From the NCBI RefSeq assembly GCF_018873765.1, contig NC_057918.1, positions 65,102,871 through 65,166,870 on the forward strand: 64,000 nucleotides of DNA. Reading direction: 5' to 3'. The notes under the pieces are model-generated. The model had not been told where the DNA came from and made no database searches. It saw nothing but the letters and a program-made list of their open reading frames with translations. The translations under genes and the position numbers were made by a program. Source of the DNA: Telopea speciosissima. Taxonomy: Eukaryota > Streptophyta > Magnoliopsida > Proteales > Proteaceae. This document shows, piece by piece, positions 12,381-23,836 of this stretch (position 1 is its first letter; every line of letters starts with the position of its first letter).

Positions 12381-12872
12381 AACCATTGTTTACAAAGGCT
12401 ATTGGAATTAACAGTTTCCTCTTCAAATTGTACAGCAGAGGCAATTGGAATTAACACAGTATCCTCTTCAAATTGTACAGCAGAAGAAAGTTACAGCAAT
12501 TTGTAGTTCCTTGTGAGTTGCAATTTACCAACCGATATGGCAACACAAAACATTGATTGTTCTGGTGACAAACACTAACAAGTTAGTGATCCCAGAGACT
12601 AAGGATCTTAAGATTAAAATTCTAATTCTTAAATGCCAACATTGCCCACCAACATTGCTTACAGAGGCTATTGGAATTAATAGTTTCCTCTTCAAATTGC
12701 ACAGCAGAAGAAAGTTACAGCAATTTGTAGTTCATTGTGAGTTGCAATTTACCAATCGATATAGCAAGACAAAACATTGATTGTTCGGGTGACAAACACT
12801 AACAAATTAGTGATCCAGAGAGTAAGGATCTAAAGACTAAAACTCTAATCTTAAATGCCAACATTTCCTACC
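12381..12872. repeat. Tandem duplication of a 220-270 bp unit with an internal subrepeat
   Basis: Copies at 12381-12650 and 12651-12872 share the order AGGCTATTGGAATTAA, TCCTCTTCAAATTG, GAAAGTTACAGCAATTTG, GACAAACACTAACAA and AAATGCCAACATT. The first copy has an additional subunit of about 45 bp. The short ORFs that cross it are products of the repeat and are not conserved genes. Confidence 0.85.
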
Positions 12873-13504
12873 AACTACAGCTTCCCTTTAAAAGATCAGT
12901 TAGCCATCATAAACAGTAATCCAAACCAGAGTATCAGATTGGTGTCAGAAGCTAATCTCACAATAATTATCTACAACAATTTGAGTCATAAGATGCTCAG
13001 AATAACACTATCTAGGACTATAGGACTTTATTGGGATACATGCCGGAAATGAAGCATTCATAAAAGTTGAGAACTTCACTTCAGACATAACTAAAGAATG
13101 GATCCTGCATACAGATCTCCATTTCTTCAGAGATGTCAAGAAGTATAGGAGACCACTTACAATTCTATTCTCAACCTATATATCTCCACAAGTTGCTTCT
13201 GTTAGGATATTTATAGAGGCCAACTGTAGATGGAAGAACAAGGAGGCCCAGAGGATCAGATTAAATGACAACTATATCTATAACAGAGTCATGTGGAAAT
13301 CCTGCAGTACTATAGGCTACTATCTATGTTCTCTAGTCTTTGAAGATTCAAGATGGAATAGTAAGAACAGAGAAAAAACAAATTTGAAGCAAATAAGAAG
13401 AAAGAAAGTAAAATCAAATTTCTAAAATGATAATTTTTATTTCTTTCTATACAAGTCCAAGACTCCATGGAGGAGCTGATCTACTGTCTACTGCTAAACA
13501 GGTC
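12873..13504. other. intergenic, including the likely 3' UTR of the CAF1 gene
   Basis: No recognisable gene or repeat. The right end, about 13420-13504, should be the 3' UTR of the minus-strand CAF1 gene. Confidence 0.4.
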
Positions 13505-14509
13505 CTATCCAAACATGCCGGGAATGGCAGGCATGCGGAGGACACTACAATAAGCATGCTGGGGTGGGACCGGTGCCATGAAGCGTATCACAGGCGCTGG
13601 TTTATAATCAATATCAAGCCCGAACAGAACACCAGCACCTTTCACATTGTTATTCAGAAGAAGTTTGTGAAACACAAACCATGTTAACAGGCTATCAGAG
13701 CCCGCACAGTGAGCTTCGCCGATGCGTTTTAACCCATAAGTTTTCGCCACCCGCTCTAAGCCGCCGAAGACTCCATCGCAAAATTTGAGCATCTGCTTCA
13801 CATCATAAATCTTCAGCCCAAAATACACATTCAGAAGTTTGTAAAACCCATTAAGGTCGTCCGGCAATGGCTGCCGTGTGATGGCTTTCAGCAGATAAGC
13901 GAAATCATAAGCGCCATGGAAAGTAACCCATCGGAACAGAGGTGTGTTATAGAACACCAAACCAGAGGCCAACATCAACTCAGCGAAACGGGTAGAATCA
14001 ACACCGTCTTCCCTGTTCTTGTCGAATTTGATACCCTGTTGTCTGAGAAGATTAATGGAGTCCGGTGCATGAAGATCACTAGAGACATCAAATTCTTTGA
14101 AGTTAATCTGCCATACGAAACTGCAGCCTCCTCCAAAATCTGGAAGATTACCATCCAAGTCACTGAGAGTAAGACCAAGCTGTATAAGATGGAGTGAATC
14201 AACATTAGCCTTGAGAGCTCTGTAGCGATCCAAAGGACGTGAAGTGTTCTTGGGATTGGCAGAGTCGACGGTGGGATGGAATACGACTCCTGGAAACTCA
14301 GTGTCAATGGTCACAAAGGGGAAGCATCGAGAGGCAAATGCAATCCGCTCGAACTCGAATTCCAGGTTGCTTGACCAAACATTGATGATCCTTATTGATT
14401 TCTTATATTGCGGCTCAAGAAGTGGCGCAGTCATCCCCATAGCTTCTGGTTTTTTCACTCTACAGAATTGTTGCTTCTCTTTTGTTGGAATTCCCAGAAT
14501 GGATTTCAT
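13505..14509 (-). CDS. CAF1: CCR4-associated factor 1 (CAF1) family poly(A) ribonuclease, 334 aa, single exon
   Basis: CAF1 is the DEDD-type deadenylase of the CCR4-NOT complex and shortens mRNA poly(A) tails, mainly in cytoplasm. The protein shows DTEFPG with the catalytic D69 and E71, YDFAYLL with D202, and AHCAGSDSLLT with H267 and D272, so the DEDDh set is complete. Conserved blocks LIQLGLTLSDLDGNLP (109-124) and DVKQMLKFC are present. Plant CAF1 genes are often intronless, and the length is normal for the family apart from an N-terminal extension of about 40 residues. The start could instead be M24 or M26. It reads opposite to the kinesin gene and converges on it. It resembles the Arabidopsis CAF1-9/10/11 types; the exact orthologue is not resolved. 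Confidence 0.9.
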   Translation of the reverse strand: MKSILGIPTKEKQQFCRVKKPEAMGMTAPLLEPQYKKSIRIINVWSSNLEFEFERIAFASRCFPFVTIDTEFPGVVFHPTVDSANPKNTSRPLDRYRALKANVDSLHLIQLGLTLSDLDGNLPDFGGGCSFVWQINFKEFDVSSDLHAPDSINLLRQQGIKFDKNREDGVDSTRFAELMLASGLVFYNTPLFRWVTFHGAYDFAYLLKAITRQPLPDDLNGFYKLLNVYFGLKIYDVKQMLKFCDGVFGGLERVAKTYGLKRIGEAHCAGSDSLLTWFVFHKLLLNNNVKGAGVLFGLDIDYKPAPVIRFMAPVPPQHAYCSVLRMPAIPGMFG

Positions 14510-14867
14510 AGAGTTGGAGAGGGAATGAAATTACAGGAAAGATATAAAGTGAAAAAGCCGGAAACTAGATTAGAAGTAGGAAACGAGTAGAGTCAGAGTG
14601 AGAATGTGAGGAACTTAAAAAGGGGGAGTTGTAGTCGTAGTGGGAGTGGGACGCGTGGGTGAAGAGAAGAGAAAGCGGAAAATGGTAAGAAATTAGAAAA
14701 TGGAAGGTAAGAAGTTTTAAAGTATCTGACGAGGATTGAGTTGTTAGGGTGAGATTTGATTTTCTTTTTCTCTATCATTGATCCAAATCCTAGAAGTGAA
14801 ATACGGTTATAAAAAACAAACAAATTTGAAATTCAAACCGCGTTCGTGACAAAGAGTGCTTGCTACC
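14510..14867. other. upstream region of the CAF1 gene
   Basis: This holds the 5' flank and likely promoter of the minus-strand CAF1 gene. The minus strand shows a TTTATATC box near 14545. No other gene is seen. Confidence 0.4.
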
Positions 14868-14880
14868 CCCTAGTGAGAGT

Positions 14881-15045
14881 AAAAGGCCAGCCTAGTGCAT
14901 GAGGTTCTCGCCATTGTGAGGTATGGGGAGGGTTATATTGTATGCAACGTTACCCCTGCCTTCGTAAAAAGGTTGTTTTCACATTTGAACCCATGACCAC
15001 TTTGGTCACAATGGAGTAACCTTATCATTGCGCCAAGGCCCCCAT
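14881..15045 (-). mobile_element. Au-like SINE, 165 bp
   Basis: On the minus strand the tRNA-related head reads GGGGGCCTTGGCGCAATGAT (A-box region), followed by GGTCATGGGTTCAAATG (B box). The body resembles the plant Au SINE, including a 'GCATACAATA' block, and ends in a short T run. The flanks CCCTAGTGAGAGT (14868-14880) and CCCTACTGAGAGT (15046-15058) form a 13-bp target duplication with one mismatch. Confidence 0.85.
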
Positions 15046-15058
15046 CCCTACTGAGAGT

Positions 15059-15352
15059 GTTAGTGTTTAACCTGAACAGGTTGGATCAACAAAAACCCAT
15101 TGGTTTAATTTGGATCAAATCAAATTAAATTTTTATCGGTTTGGTTTCAAGTTGAGGTATTATAAAAAGAAATCAAAATTGATTTGGTTTCGGTTTTTAT
15201 TAATGCATATATATTCCACAACTCATTATTATTATTATTAGTATTTTTGGTAATAAACTCATTATAAGTTACAATAATAATAATAATAATAAGGAATAAA
15301 CATGAAATAAAAGGGTTGTAATTTTTGTATAGGGAACTGTTCCAACTATTAG
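15059..15352. other. AT-rich spacer with TAA microsatellite
   Basis: A short region with GGTTTGGTTT-type motifs and ATT/TAA runs near 15225-15295. No gene seen. Confidence 0.4.
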
Positions 15353-16441
15353 CAAGGGTGTCAGTTGGTACAATATCTGTAATCTAATACACTTTCGGTA
15401 CGGTACATAAGATAGAAACCAAATAGCGAAATTATGCGGTATCGAATATAATATGCATTTCCAATACCGATACCGTAATAACTCGGTATCAAAAACAATA
15501 TGTATTTGGTATTGAAAATGGCTTGTATTCGGTATTTCCTCCATCAATAGGATATGGCTTGTTTTTGCGGGGATTTGTTCCTGATCTCGCAATTTGGAGA
15601 ATGATGTACTCTATTGTATGAGGAGTCGTGAATTCAACTTTGAAAGCAACTGCTGTGCCACTGCCGCCTACAGCTACAGATGGCCAACATGTGCTTCTTC
15701 AGTTTAGTATTTCCACGAGGCTCATCCCATAATCCGGTTATGGCACTAAATGCTCATAACTCGCTCAGAGCAGTTTCACGTTGGAATTCCAATCAAACCA
15801 CACATGCAGTCATCGGTTTTTTCTCTGAAGAACCCCCAACTCCTCACACTCGTGTAACATAATTTCAACGGTTTTGATACCGAATAAGGTTTAAATACTA
15901 AAAAGGGAAGATAGGATAGTACTGACACAAAACCAGAAATTTTAAAATTTTTAAATGGAAAGAGAACATCACCTGGTCACGTAATGCACGCGTGCAAAAT
16001 GACCATCGTACCCCTAATTCTCACACTTGTGTAACATAATTTCTGCGGTTACGATACTGGATAAGGTTTAAAGACTAAAAAGGGAAGGTAGGATAGTACT
16101 GACAAAAAACCATAAATTTTAAATTTTTTAAAGGAAAAGAGAACGTCACCCGGTAGAGTAACGCACGCTTGCAAAATGACAGTCGTACCCCTGGTCATTT
16201 CCATCTTTCTAGGGGGTGCAATGGTCATTATGCGCACCCCTGGGCGGCGTGCATTGCATGACTAGGTGGCGTTCTTTCTCCCTTTTTTAAAACACTATGA
16301 TGAAAATCGCTTTCATCTTAGAAACCAATATCGTGCCAAACTGAGAGAGATACCATTTTCCAATATCAAATTCATTTTGAATTTGTACCGATACAGTATC
16401 ATACGTTCAGTTTCGGTTTCAGTTCCAAATTGACACACTTA
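15353..16441. mobile_element. Putative hAT-like non-autonomous element containing a tandem duplication
   Basis: The left end AAGGGTGTCAGTTGG and the complement of the right end TTGACACACTTA resemble the ends of the other hAT MITEs here. Both end regions are rich in CGGTATC-type motifs. No convincing 8-bp duplication flanks it. The middle, about 15600-15840, has no similarity I recognise. Confidence 0.45.
15843..16196. repeat. Tandem duplication, two units of 177 bp
   Basis: Units starting CTCACACTCGTGTAAC (15843) and CTCACACTTGTGTAAC (16020) repeat in the same order, including AGGATAGTACTGACA and GCAAAATGAC blocks. They differ at about 15-20 positions. Confidence 0.88.
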
Positions 16442-17038
16442 ATAAACAACTGATTCAATATGGTTATATTTTAATCAGGAAACATGTCAAATAAAAGTAG
16501 TAGTATTATGCTCCCTTATCGGTACATATTCTATACACGTGAACTGCTTTAGGAATTTATATTTTTTTCCTTGTAATCTTACTTCTTAAATAAAAATTTA
16601 ATTAAATTAATTTTATTACAGTTGTAGTCCATTTTGAATAGGGAACCTCAATTCGGATGTTTAGGAACTGACATTAGCATGGAGTCAGTTTTGAATTGGG
16701 TACCTCACTTCTTAATGATGCCATTTTGTTGAGCCCTTACAAAGCGTGTTTAAAACGTTAAAACATGGGAACAGAGTTTTAAATGTGTTTTAAACGCGTT
16801 TTGCTAATAGTGTTCATGACCATTAAAAAATAAGTTGTAGGAATCTACATTAATCAAAATCGGATCTGCAGATTTTTTGGATTTTGATTACTGTTTCGAT
16901 TCAATTCCATCACTGTTATGAACCCAATTGAATGTGTCAAGCTCAAGCACAAAACGATTAATAATTGGTCATTTTCGGTGCAAGGTAGTGGCTCGACAAT
17001 CGTCCGATCAAGACTGACCGAATACTTTGACTGATTGA
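16442..17038. other. intergenic, nothing recognised
   Basis: AT-rich sequence with a short TTTAAAACG-type repeat near 16745-16800. No gene or complete element is visible. Confidence 0.4.
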
Positions 17039-20000
17039 TAACCAACTAAGAGTGTCAACTTCAATCTTCCCATGCCTCTAAGGTAGACTACTTATATGAA
17101 CTTAATTATACCCCGGCTGAGCAGCAAATTCACCCAACCAACTTCCCCATCATAAACCCTTATGATGTTTTCCCCCAATCTTCTACCTCGGTCACTAGGA
17201 AGATCTGGACTATCATATCTCCTAAAAAGCCTCAGGGTCTAAAGGAATATGTCCAGGCTCCCCCTTTTTCCCAGAACCAGATCACTGCTAGTGGCAAAGA
17301 GCAGTATTTCCCTGTGAATATCAATTCTGAGTTGATCCGACAGTGGATCCAGTTAGGTTACACCCATCTCCATCTTGGTGCCGTCAAAATAGCCGTTACC
17401 TTCCACGGTCGTAAGGGTCTCCCAGTAGCCATGCGCCTAAATCTTCTGGACACCAGATTCAAGAATTTCCCGCATGCAACTATCACGGACGTTCGAGACC
17501 ACTCTGAACGATGGCACTGTTTTCTACACGGTGTATCCCAACTACAACATCTCTCTGCAAGATCCGAACCTGCCTGATGCTTGGCAGTTTCTGATACAGT
17601 TGACCGGTGCGCCTCAGAAAGAGACAGCAATAGCAGCCACTCTTCATTACCAGGTCTGCTACAGACTCCAAAACCATGCCATGAATCTTAATACTGGATT
17701 CTCCAGTAATGATGCAGCCCCGTTCGTTCAGATTGGAGAGGACCGAATCCCTACTATCACTTATGTCCCTCGCCAGATCGATAGAGCAGCCCTGCTCAAG
17801 CTCATTCCTGAGTCATGGATCACGGCTTACGAGTCTACGCATAACATCCCAGCTGCTACTCCACCTCTGACGGCTACAAACCCTGTCTACAAGCCTCTTG
17901 AAGATGGCGGCATACTTGTCACATATCCAAAGCCTGCAGACATGTGCTCTATGATTCCTACGGTGTTCCCAGCCTGGATGGACGACGTCGATGATCTTGA
18001 AGAAGATCCTCCACCTCCTCCACCTCCAAAGCCAAAGAAGAAAAAGCGCCAGCCAGATTCTCTGTGGCTCCGCTACCAAGCAGGCTGTCCAAATGTCGGT
18101 CCACTTGGAGAAGATCGTGGCAGATACCAATTTATAGTGGACTATGGCAACCACAAACCCTGTTCTTTGGGTTGCTGTTCTCCGCCACCAGCTCAACCTC
18201 CTCCATCGGTCACGCCCTACTGTAAACCAGAGTTACCTCCGGCTCCGCCTTCCCCTCCAACGGATCCCCCGTTGATGTTGTGGCAGACTCAAGTTCAGCA
18301 GCCTATTCCCTGTTTTATGGCTTCTAGTTCAGACGGGATCAGCAGGAATTTCCCTCCCACTGCTGACTATGAAGATGCTGATCGGCGCCGCCACAAATGG
18401 AAAATGACTCCCCCCAATGTCCTTGACAATATGGGCCAGATGGCTGCCAATTCCACAGTTGAAGCACAGCTTAACTGGCAGGCAGAAAATGCTTTGGTCC
18501 AGAACCAGTTTCTGAACAAGCTTCTTTCCTACCAAGAGCACCATACTCTTGCACTCCGGTAGAATGAATCCGACATCCGTTACCTCAAAACACGGATTGA
18601 ATCTCTCCACCAGGAGCTGATGACTATAGCTATGACGGTGAAAGATTCCTCTTATGCCTCCTTTCTCATCTCTGGCCGAGAAAAAGAAAAGAAATTGTTG
18701 GAAGAACAGCTCAGGATGGCTCAAACTCAGCCATTTCCATCCAGCCCTTCTCTCTTCCCTGATTCATTCACAACCCCAGTTTACCATGAGTATTCCGCTC
18801 CACATAGTTTTCCCACTGCTATGTTTAAGGAGTTACAGGACCAACAGAGACATCTAGCTTCTCTCAAAGCCAGATCCCCGAAACCGAAGCGATCCCATAC
18901 ATCTTACCCTGTCTCTTCTCAACCTGTTTTCCAACCTACTCCTATTTCCTTGCAAAAACCTATGGTTCAACCTACTTTCCAGCCTTTATCTGACCAACAT
19001 TCAGGACCCCCTAGTTTTGTTCCTTGGGTTCCTCCCAGATCAAAACCTGATATCCCTGATTCAGCTTGTCCTGTTATTCCTCTCCTAGAGAGTAACACCC
19101 TCAGTACATTTCTCACTCAGTTGACCTTGACTCCACCCAAGACCATACCTATATTGTCCATAGCCAAAGTTGCCTCTGCTACCTCCTTTTCGGACATAGA
19201 CTCGTCCACTACCCAGAGTCCTCTACCTGCTTACCAAACCCATCCCCCGGCGCCAGATGCCTCCCAGGCTCCAACTGAACCCATCATTTATAGCAGCGAC
19301 AGTGAAGTTGATACTGCCCCCCAGCAGCACCATCCCAGAGCCGCCCCTGCAGCTCCTCATATTCTCCCTCAGGCACCGAATCCCAGTCCCTTTACCAATC
19401 AGGACCCCAAGTAGTTTTTCACATTTAATGGTCTTCCTTTTCATAAATGGCCTGAGTGGATTTCGGAGTTTCATGCTTGGCTCACTGCAGAACTATTAGT
19501 TGCTGGAGCCACAAACGGTACTGTTATTACCAAGTTTTTGGCCCGTACCCATGGAACCCTCAGAGAATGGTTTATGGCCCTTGGTGGTTATCGGCAACTC
19601 CAGTGGACTCAGATTCCTATTGATGTCTTCATCGCACAATTGTACAATGAGATGATTGGACCCATTGAGAACAACAGACTCAAAGCCCGAGAAGAGTACT
19701 TCCAGATGAAGTGTTGCTCTTTTCAGAAGAATGATCTTGCTAAGCACTATACACGGATGTTGGACCGCTTTTACATCCTTGGAGGATTGGATGACCCAAA
19801 TATGAAGCAAGTGTTCCTCAATTCTTTCCCTGAACCCTTGGGCAAAGAGGCCATAAAATCCTTGCACCACTTTGGTCTCCAAATTGGGCAGGCTCCTATC
19901 GGTCGTCTCTATCAAGAGATCCTTGGTGCTCTGCAGAAGTTGTGTGATCAGCAAATATTCTTCAACCAATGGGAAAAGACCACGCATAGACTCACTGATG

Positions 20001-23000
20001 CGTGTGACACCTCTCATCTTAAGATCAAGTGCAAAGACAAAGACTGTTCTTGTCCATCCAAGAAGAAGTCCTACTTCTCCAAGATCAGTTCCCGCCCAGA
20101 AAGGATCCCCAGGAAAGATGATGGCAATCACAGATCTCATCGGTTCAAACGTAAGCATCAGCATAGGTCTCAGCAGCAACCCTATAAGTTCTTCAAACGA
20201 AAGAAATTTCGGCAGAATACCTCTATAAAATGCTTTGCGTATGGAAAAATTGGCCACTTTGCTCGCAATTGCCCTGACAAAACTAAGCAGGCCAAACTAC
20301 TGCATATGCTTGCCCCCTTCTCCATCACTGACGATCCGGATGCAGATGTTGAGTCCCTCTACTCGATAGATGATGACTTCTCCCCGGACTTACTATTTGT
20401 CCTTGAAAATGGAGGAGAAGGAGACTTGGATACCTCTTCTACATCCGACTCCGAGTCCGATGGATTTGATCCCATCTACCCGATAGCCTCTCCTTTGTCC
20501 CCTCCTAAACCTTCTACGTCACCAGCTTTTGCTAGCATCAAGACCCCACTTCCTCAAGCTAGCCTCTCCATATCTCCTACCACATGGGACCGTCCTATCA
20601 AAGTTATTGGTTACTTTGATACAGGTTGTTCCACAACCATATTAGCTCCCCATATCCTTCCTTCTGACTGTTGGAAACCTCACAAGCAGTTCTTCACTGC
20701 AGCCGATGGTCAAACCTTTTCGGTCAACCTTATCTCCAAACACCCTATCCGTTTCCAAATATTTCCTTCTCTTACCTTATGTCATACAGTCCTAGGATCC
20801 TCTCTTCCCGGTCGTGATGCCCTTATTGGTTTTGACATTCTTTGTCAGTTACCCCACCTCCGGTGGAGTATACATGGTCTCAGCCACAAGAAGCATTTCA
20901 TCCCTTGGACAACTGTTCCTAATTTGCTACTAATCACTCCTATTGCAGATATTAAAGCACAATTGTTCCTCCGATGTAGTGCTGAGAATCATGCAGACTT
21001 CCTTACCAAGTGTGATCATCCCCTCTGGCAGAACCAGAAGTTCTTCATCCGGCTCCCTTTCAAAAAGAATGAGGATGCAAATCCTACCAAAGCCAGTCAC
21101 TCTGGTATGAAGCCTGACCATCTCACCAGTACTCGGCAAGAAGTTGCCCTACTAGAAGCACAAGGTCTTATTGAGAAGACATCTTCCCCTTGGGCTTGTG
21201 AAGCCTTCTATGTGAACAAAAGAGCTGAATAGAAGCGTGGCAAACTCAGGCTTGTGATCAACTACCAGCCCCTCAATGCATTTTTGGCTGACGACAAATT
21301 CCCGTTGCCTACAAGGCCGGCCCTTCTACTTCAACTCTCTCAGGCGAAGATATTCAGCAAGTTTGATCTCAAAGCAGGATTTTGGCAGCTCGGAATTCAT
21401 CCAGATGACAGGTCCAAAACCGGATTCTGTATTCCCGGTGGACACTTCCAGTGGACAGTTCTCCCCTTTGGTCTCAAGGTGGCTCCTTCCCTGTTCCAAC
21501 AAGCTATGCTACAGGTCTATGCTCCCATTCAAGAACATGCTTTAATCTATATAGACGACATACTCCTCTTCTCCAGTACAGAAGACGATCATGCTCTTCT
21601 ACTTCAGCAGTTCTTAGACATCACCATAGCCTATGGTATAATGCTCTCACCCACAAAGATGGAAGTTGCAGTCGATACTATTGATTTTCTTGGTGTTACT
21701 ATATCCAAAGGACGATTTCAGCTACAGCCACATATTGGCCTCTCCCTCCTCGACTTCTCAGATGGCCCCTTCACTCGGCAAGAGTTGCAGCAGTTCCTCG
21801 GCATCATCAATTATATGACCGAGTTCTTACCACACCAGGTCCGGTTCACGCATCAGCTTCACCAACTCCTCAGAAAAGATGCACCACCCTGGTCCTCTGT
21901 TCATACCAGGCGATCCAAAGATCCGAAAGCCCTGGCCCGATCATTACCAACTCTACAGATCCCATCTACAGGACTTCGTATTCTACAGTCAGATGCCAGT
22001 GATACCCAATGGGGTGCAGTTCTACTTGAAGAATCTCCAGACAAGTTACGACGTGTATGCGGATACCGTAGTGGCATGTTCAAACCAGCCGAACAACGCT
22101 ACCACTCCACATTCAAAGAGATTCTTGCAGTCCGTCGTGGAATTGAGAAATTCCAGTTCTTCCTTATTGGCCATACATTCCAGATCGAGATGGACATGAC
22201 CGCTTTCCCAAAGATGTTACGTTCAAGGTATAGCCCTGAATCTCAGCTACTTCGATGGGCACAGTGGTTCTCACAATGGTCTTTCACAGTTCGTCACATC
22301 AAAGGCAAAGATAATGTCCTTGCCGATTTCCTCTCTAGGACCAAGAAGACTTTCCCATTATCTTCTTCCATCCCTGCCCTTTGCATGCCCCTTACCCCTG
22401 GAGCTTCCTCATCTTCTTCAGCTCCACCACAACCTGACCCACCTGACCGTCTCCTTGACCTCTTACCAGCTCTCCCAGCATCCCTCTTCAGTAATATTTC
22501 CCTTCGTACCCTCAGGACCAATAGCATCTCTACCTACCAGTCCGTTCTTATCTCTATAGTCCATAATAATGGTCTTCAGTATGATTGGGTAGTCTGTCAC
22601 CCAGATTTCCCTTTCCTTACTCCTTTCACCATCAACCCGGCCCTCTTCGATAAAGAATGTGTCGTGTTCTTCTGGCACCTTCTTGCTGTTCACACAGTTG
22701 CTCTCACCTTCAACCATCATACTCTCTATCACTATCTGAGTACAGTCTCCACCATCTTCTCCAATCCTATTGGCACTATTTACTTTCGTCTCCAACGACC
22801 TCAGTGTCTAGCCCGTTTTCTCCGTCTCTTTGCTCCCATACCTCAATGGCTTCTATCACTCTCTGCTCTTGATGACGACCCCTTCGTCACCTATATTTTC
22901 CATCGACCACCTAATTTCATCCATCATCACCTAGTCACACCTCCTATCCTGGATCACAATCTTATTGCCTATGATCCGTCCTTCTCCCTCCATGGCACCA

Positions 23001-23340
23001 GTACCGAAGATCTCTTTGTTCACCGTGATGATTCCGAGGCTCACAAAGAACGATGGTACACCTTCATGACCACCATGTGCTCCTACAACCATGTTGATCC
23101 TACAACCCTACCAGCTTGCCTTCTCCACAGCACCCGTACAGCTTGGGACGTCAACAACGAATTACAGCACCCAGTCATTCAGCGAATCATGAGCAAACAC
23201 CTGGAGTTCGAAGTGGATAATGCATTGGACATGTTCATCCCTTACACCAGTGACACCGACTTCGACACAGACTAGTACTGGTGGAGCTCTGTTCTTATTT
23301 TGTCCTGTATTTGTATTAGTCAACAGGTTTGGCTTGTAAA

Positions 23341-23427
23341 GTCTTAAAGTAACTGTGGTTTGTCTTAAAGTCTTAAAGTAACTGTGGTTTGTCTTAAAGT
23401 CTTAAAGTAACTGTGGTTTGTGTAAAA
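23341..23427. repeat. Three 29-bp tandem units in the noncoding end of the pararetrovirus
   Basis: The unit starts GTCTTAAAGTAACTGTGG and occurs at 23341, 23370 and 23399; the third is slightly altered. It lies upstream of a TATTTAAG box near 23490, so it may be part of the old viral promoter. Confidence 0.9.
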
Positions 23428-23560
23428 GTCTTCAATTAACCTTGGTTAGTAACCTTGGTTTAGTTTGTTTGTATTTAGAAGTTTTTTCTATTTAAGCAGC
23501 TCGACTGCTCTGTTTGTAATTAAGTTCCGCAATGAATAGAAATACTCTGAATATGCTCTG

Positions 23561-23836
23561 GGCAAAGCTGCGGAAGCTTTAGTCCCACATCGCTCAGCGA
23601 GGCTGTATACTCTAGCTAATATAGAGTTGCCACCCTTCCCCTGGTAGACGCGTTTTCTCAGGTGCGTAGGCGCGACTCTGTACTTGGTATCAGAGCCAGC
23701 TCTCGATGGGGGTGTGGATTGTGGCAAAGCTACGGAAGCTTTAGTCCCACATCGCTCAGCGAGGCTGTATACTCTAGCTAATATAGAGTTGCCACCCTTC
23801 CCCTGGTAGACGCGTTTTCTCAGGTGCGTAGGCGCG
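23561..23836. repeat. 114-bp direct repeat (period 162) at the pararetrovirus end
   Basis: 23561-23674 recurs at 23723-23836 with only about one difference. The 48-bp spacer holds the primer binding site. The second copy ends at the junction with the MITE. Confidence 0.9.
23685..23697 (+). promoter_or_regulatory. tRNA-Met primer binding site of the pararetrovirus
   Basis: TGGTATCAGAGCC is the standard plant pararetrovirus site complementary to initiator tRNA-Met. By convention it marks the origin of the viral genome map. Confidence 0.9.

Larger units (their letters stand above)
17059..23836 (+). mobile_element. Endogenous pararetrovirus, florendovirus-like (Caulimoviridae), about 6.8 kb
   Basis: This is a fossil virus copy. 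In order it holds: a 30K-type movement protein region (about 17.1-17.6 kb); a long proline-rich region that would include the coat protein, with a CCHC-type knuckle near 20.23 kb; a DTG aspartic protease near 20.6 kb; a reverse transcriptase with YIDDILLF near 21.55 kb; RNase H (about 21.97-22.35 kb); a further coding region of unknown role to about 23.27 kb; and a noncoding end with a tRNA-Met primer site. No integrase or LTRs are seen, as expected for the family. The domain order and the extra region after RNase H fit florendoviruses. It is nearly whole but broken, with about four breaks; moderate age. Confidence 0.88.

Noticed and set aside
13505-14509. CAF1 as a processed retrocopy
   Set aside because: Plant CAF1 genes are commonly single-exon, the active-site residues are all present, and no poly(A) tail or target duplication is visible.
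17483-18196. Minus-strand frames across the pararetrovirus
   Set aside because: They oppose a proline-rich coding stretch of the fossil virus and have no domain; shadows.
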